From Halovenus sp. (GTDB lineage: Archaea; Halobacteriota; Halobacteria; Halobacteriales; Haloarculaceae), in assembly GCA_003551265.1 (NCBI GenBank), contig PUMG01000234.1, positions 1-6,562 of the forward strand: a stretch of 6,562 bases of DNA. The letters run 5' to 3'. The notes below the pieces were generated by a model. The model saw only the letters and a list, made by a program, of their open reading frames with translations. It made no database searches and was not told the origin of the DNA. Below are positions 5,795-6,562 of the stretch, piece by piece (positions within the stretch are counted from its first letter, which is position 1; every line of letters starts with the position of its first letter). The position numbers and the translations under genes were made by a program.

Positions 5795-6562
5795 TTAGAG
5801 CGCACTTCCCGCACGGATAATCGCCTGCTCACCGAAGGCGGGACCGACGAACTGGATACCAACGGGGAGTCCGTCGTCGGTCTCACCGGCAGGCACCGAA
5901 ATCGCGGGGAGGTTGGCGAGATTGACCGGCGTCGTGTTGGCGTCGGCGAGGTACATCTGGAGAGGGTCGTCGAGACTCTCACCGAGTTCGAATGGAGGGA
6001 CGGGCATCGTCGGCGAGGCGAGCACGTCTGCCCCATCGAGTGCATCGTCGAAATCCTGTTCGACCCACGCCCGGGCGTCCTGTGCCTTCTTATAGTACTT
6101 GTCGTGATACCCCGCCGAGAGGGCGTAGGTGCCGAGCAGGATACGACGTTTGACCTCCGGACCGAAGCCTTTCTCGCGCGAACGGGCGAACGTCTGGTTC
6201 CAGTTCCCGTCGTAGCCGCCGGATGTTCCGTAGCGAACGCCGTCGTAGCGGGCGAGGTTCGAGGAAGCCTCGCTCATCGCAATCACGTAGTACGCCTCGA
6301 CGGCGTGTTCGACGCTCGGGAGGCTCACCTCGTGATAGCTCGCGCCGTCGGATTCGAGTTCCGCGATGGCGTCCCAGAAGCGCTCGCGGACCGCCTCGTC
6401 TGCTCCCTCGACGAGTTCAGTCGGTACGCCAATCCCCAGTCCGTCGACGTCGCCGTCTGCCGCACTCACGTAGTCGTAATCGCTGCCGTGCTCGCGGGCG
6501 TCGTGGGTCGTCGCGTCGCGCTCGTCCGGGCCCGCGATGACCTCGAGCAGTTCGGCCGCCTC
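5795..6562 (-). CDS. gatA: Glutamyl/aspartyl-tRNA amidotransferase subunit A, C-terminal part (5' end beyond window)
   Basis: GatA is the amidase subunit of GatCAB. It releases ammonia from glutamine to convert misacylated Asp-tRNA(Asn) or Glu-tRNA(Gln) to the correct aminoacyl-tRNA; in archaea with GatDE, the GatCAB role is mainly the Asn-tRNA route. The 255 visible residues are the C-terminal half of an amidase-signature protein. Diagnostic GatA blocks are EASSNLARYDGVRYG, FGPEVKRRILLGTYALSAGYHDKYYKKAQ, VLASPTMPVPPFELGE, and TPVNLANLPAISVP followed by GLPVGIQFVG. The frame is open to the right edge. A GTG at 6469 is an internal valine, not the start. The Lys-cisSer-Ser catalytic triad and the Gly/Ser-rich amidase signature lie off the window. 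The stop is TAA at 5797-5795 and the C-terminus (IIRAGSAL) looks natural for the family. Confidence 0.95.
   Translation of the reverse strand, partial: EAAELLEVIAGPDERDATTHDAREHGSDYDYVSAADGDVDGLGIGVPTELVEGADEAVRERFWDAIAELESDGASYHEVSLPSVEHAVEAYYVIAMSEASSNLARYDGVRYGTSGGYDGNWNQTFARSREKGFGPEVKRRILLGTYALSAGYHDKYYKKAQDARAWVEQDFDDALDGADVLASPTMPVPPFELGESLDDPLQMYLADANTTPVNLANLPAISVPAGETDDGLPVGIQFVGPAFGEQAIIRAGSAL

Overview
The window looks like chromosomal DNA of a halophilic archaeon (class Halobacteria). Four things point there: the G+C-rich sequence, the acidic predicted proteins, a HalX-domain response regulator (a family typical of haloarchaea), and an archaeal-type GTP cyclohydrolase MptA. Several genes also have TATA-like boxes at short, leaderless-type distances and lack a clear Shine-Dalgarno sequence. 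I cannot name the genus from the sequence.

Layout, left to right. (1) A luciferase-like (LLM) flavin or F420 oxidoreductase runs leftward off the window edge (1-977). (2) A 189-bp gap holds four tandem 22-bp repeats plus a fifth degenerate copy that contains the stop codon of the next gene. (3) A leftward two-gene unit follows: a small one-helix membrane protein with a long heptad-repeat tail (2606-2977) and a sodium:solute symporter (1167-2609). Their stop and start codons overlap as ATGA, so they are very probably translationally coupled. (4) mptA (3069-3998), also leftward, makes the first pterin intermediate from GTP. (5) A HalX receiver protein (4048-4644) lies leftward, 49 bp upstream of mptA. 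(6) A 127-bp divergent intergenic region leads to an epoxide-hydrolase-like alpha/beta hydrolase on the plus strand (4772-5761). (7) The 3' part of gatA (5795-6562, leftward) converges on the hydrolase with a 33-bp gap.

The genes do not form one pathway. mptA and gatA are core functions (pterin synthesis and tRNA-dependent amidation). The symporter unit, the LLM oxidoreductase and the hydrolase are accessory metabolism or transport. The most unusual part is the symporter unit, which has a short tandem array on each side. One is a 21-bp array, with 42- and 84-bp higher-order periods, that codes for a charged Ser/Thr/Pro-rich tail. The other is a non-coding 22-bp array that starts at the symporter stop codon. 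No stretch longer than 300 bases lacks a gene. I saw no tRNA, rRNA, insertion sequence or CRISPR array.
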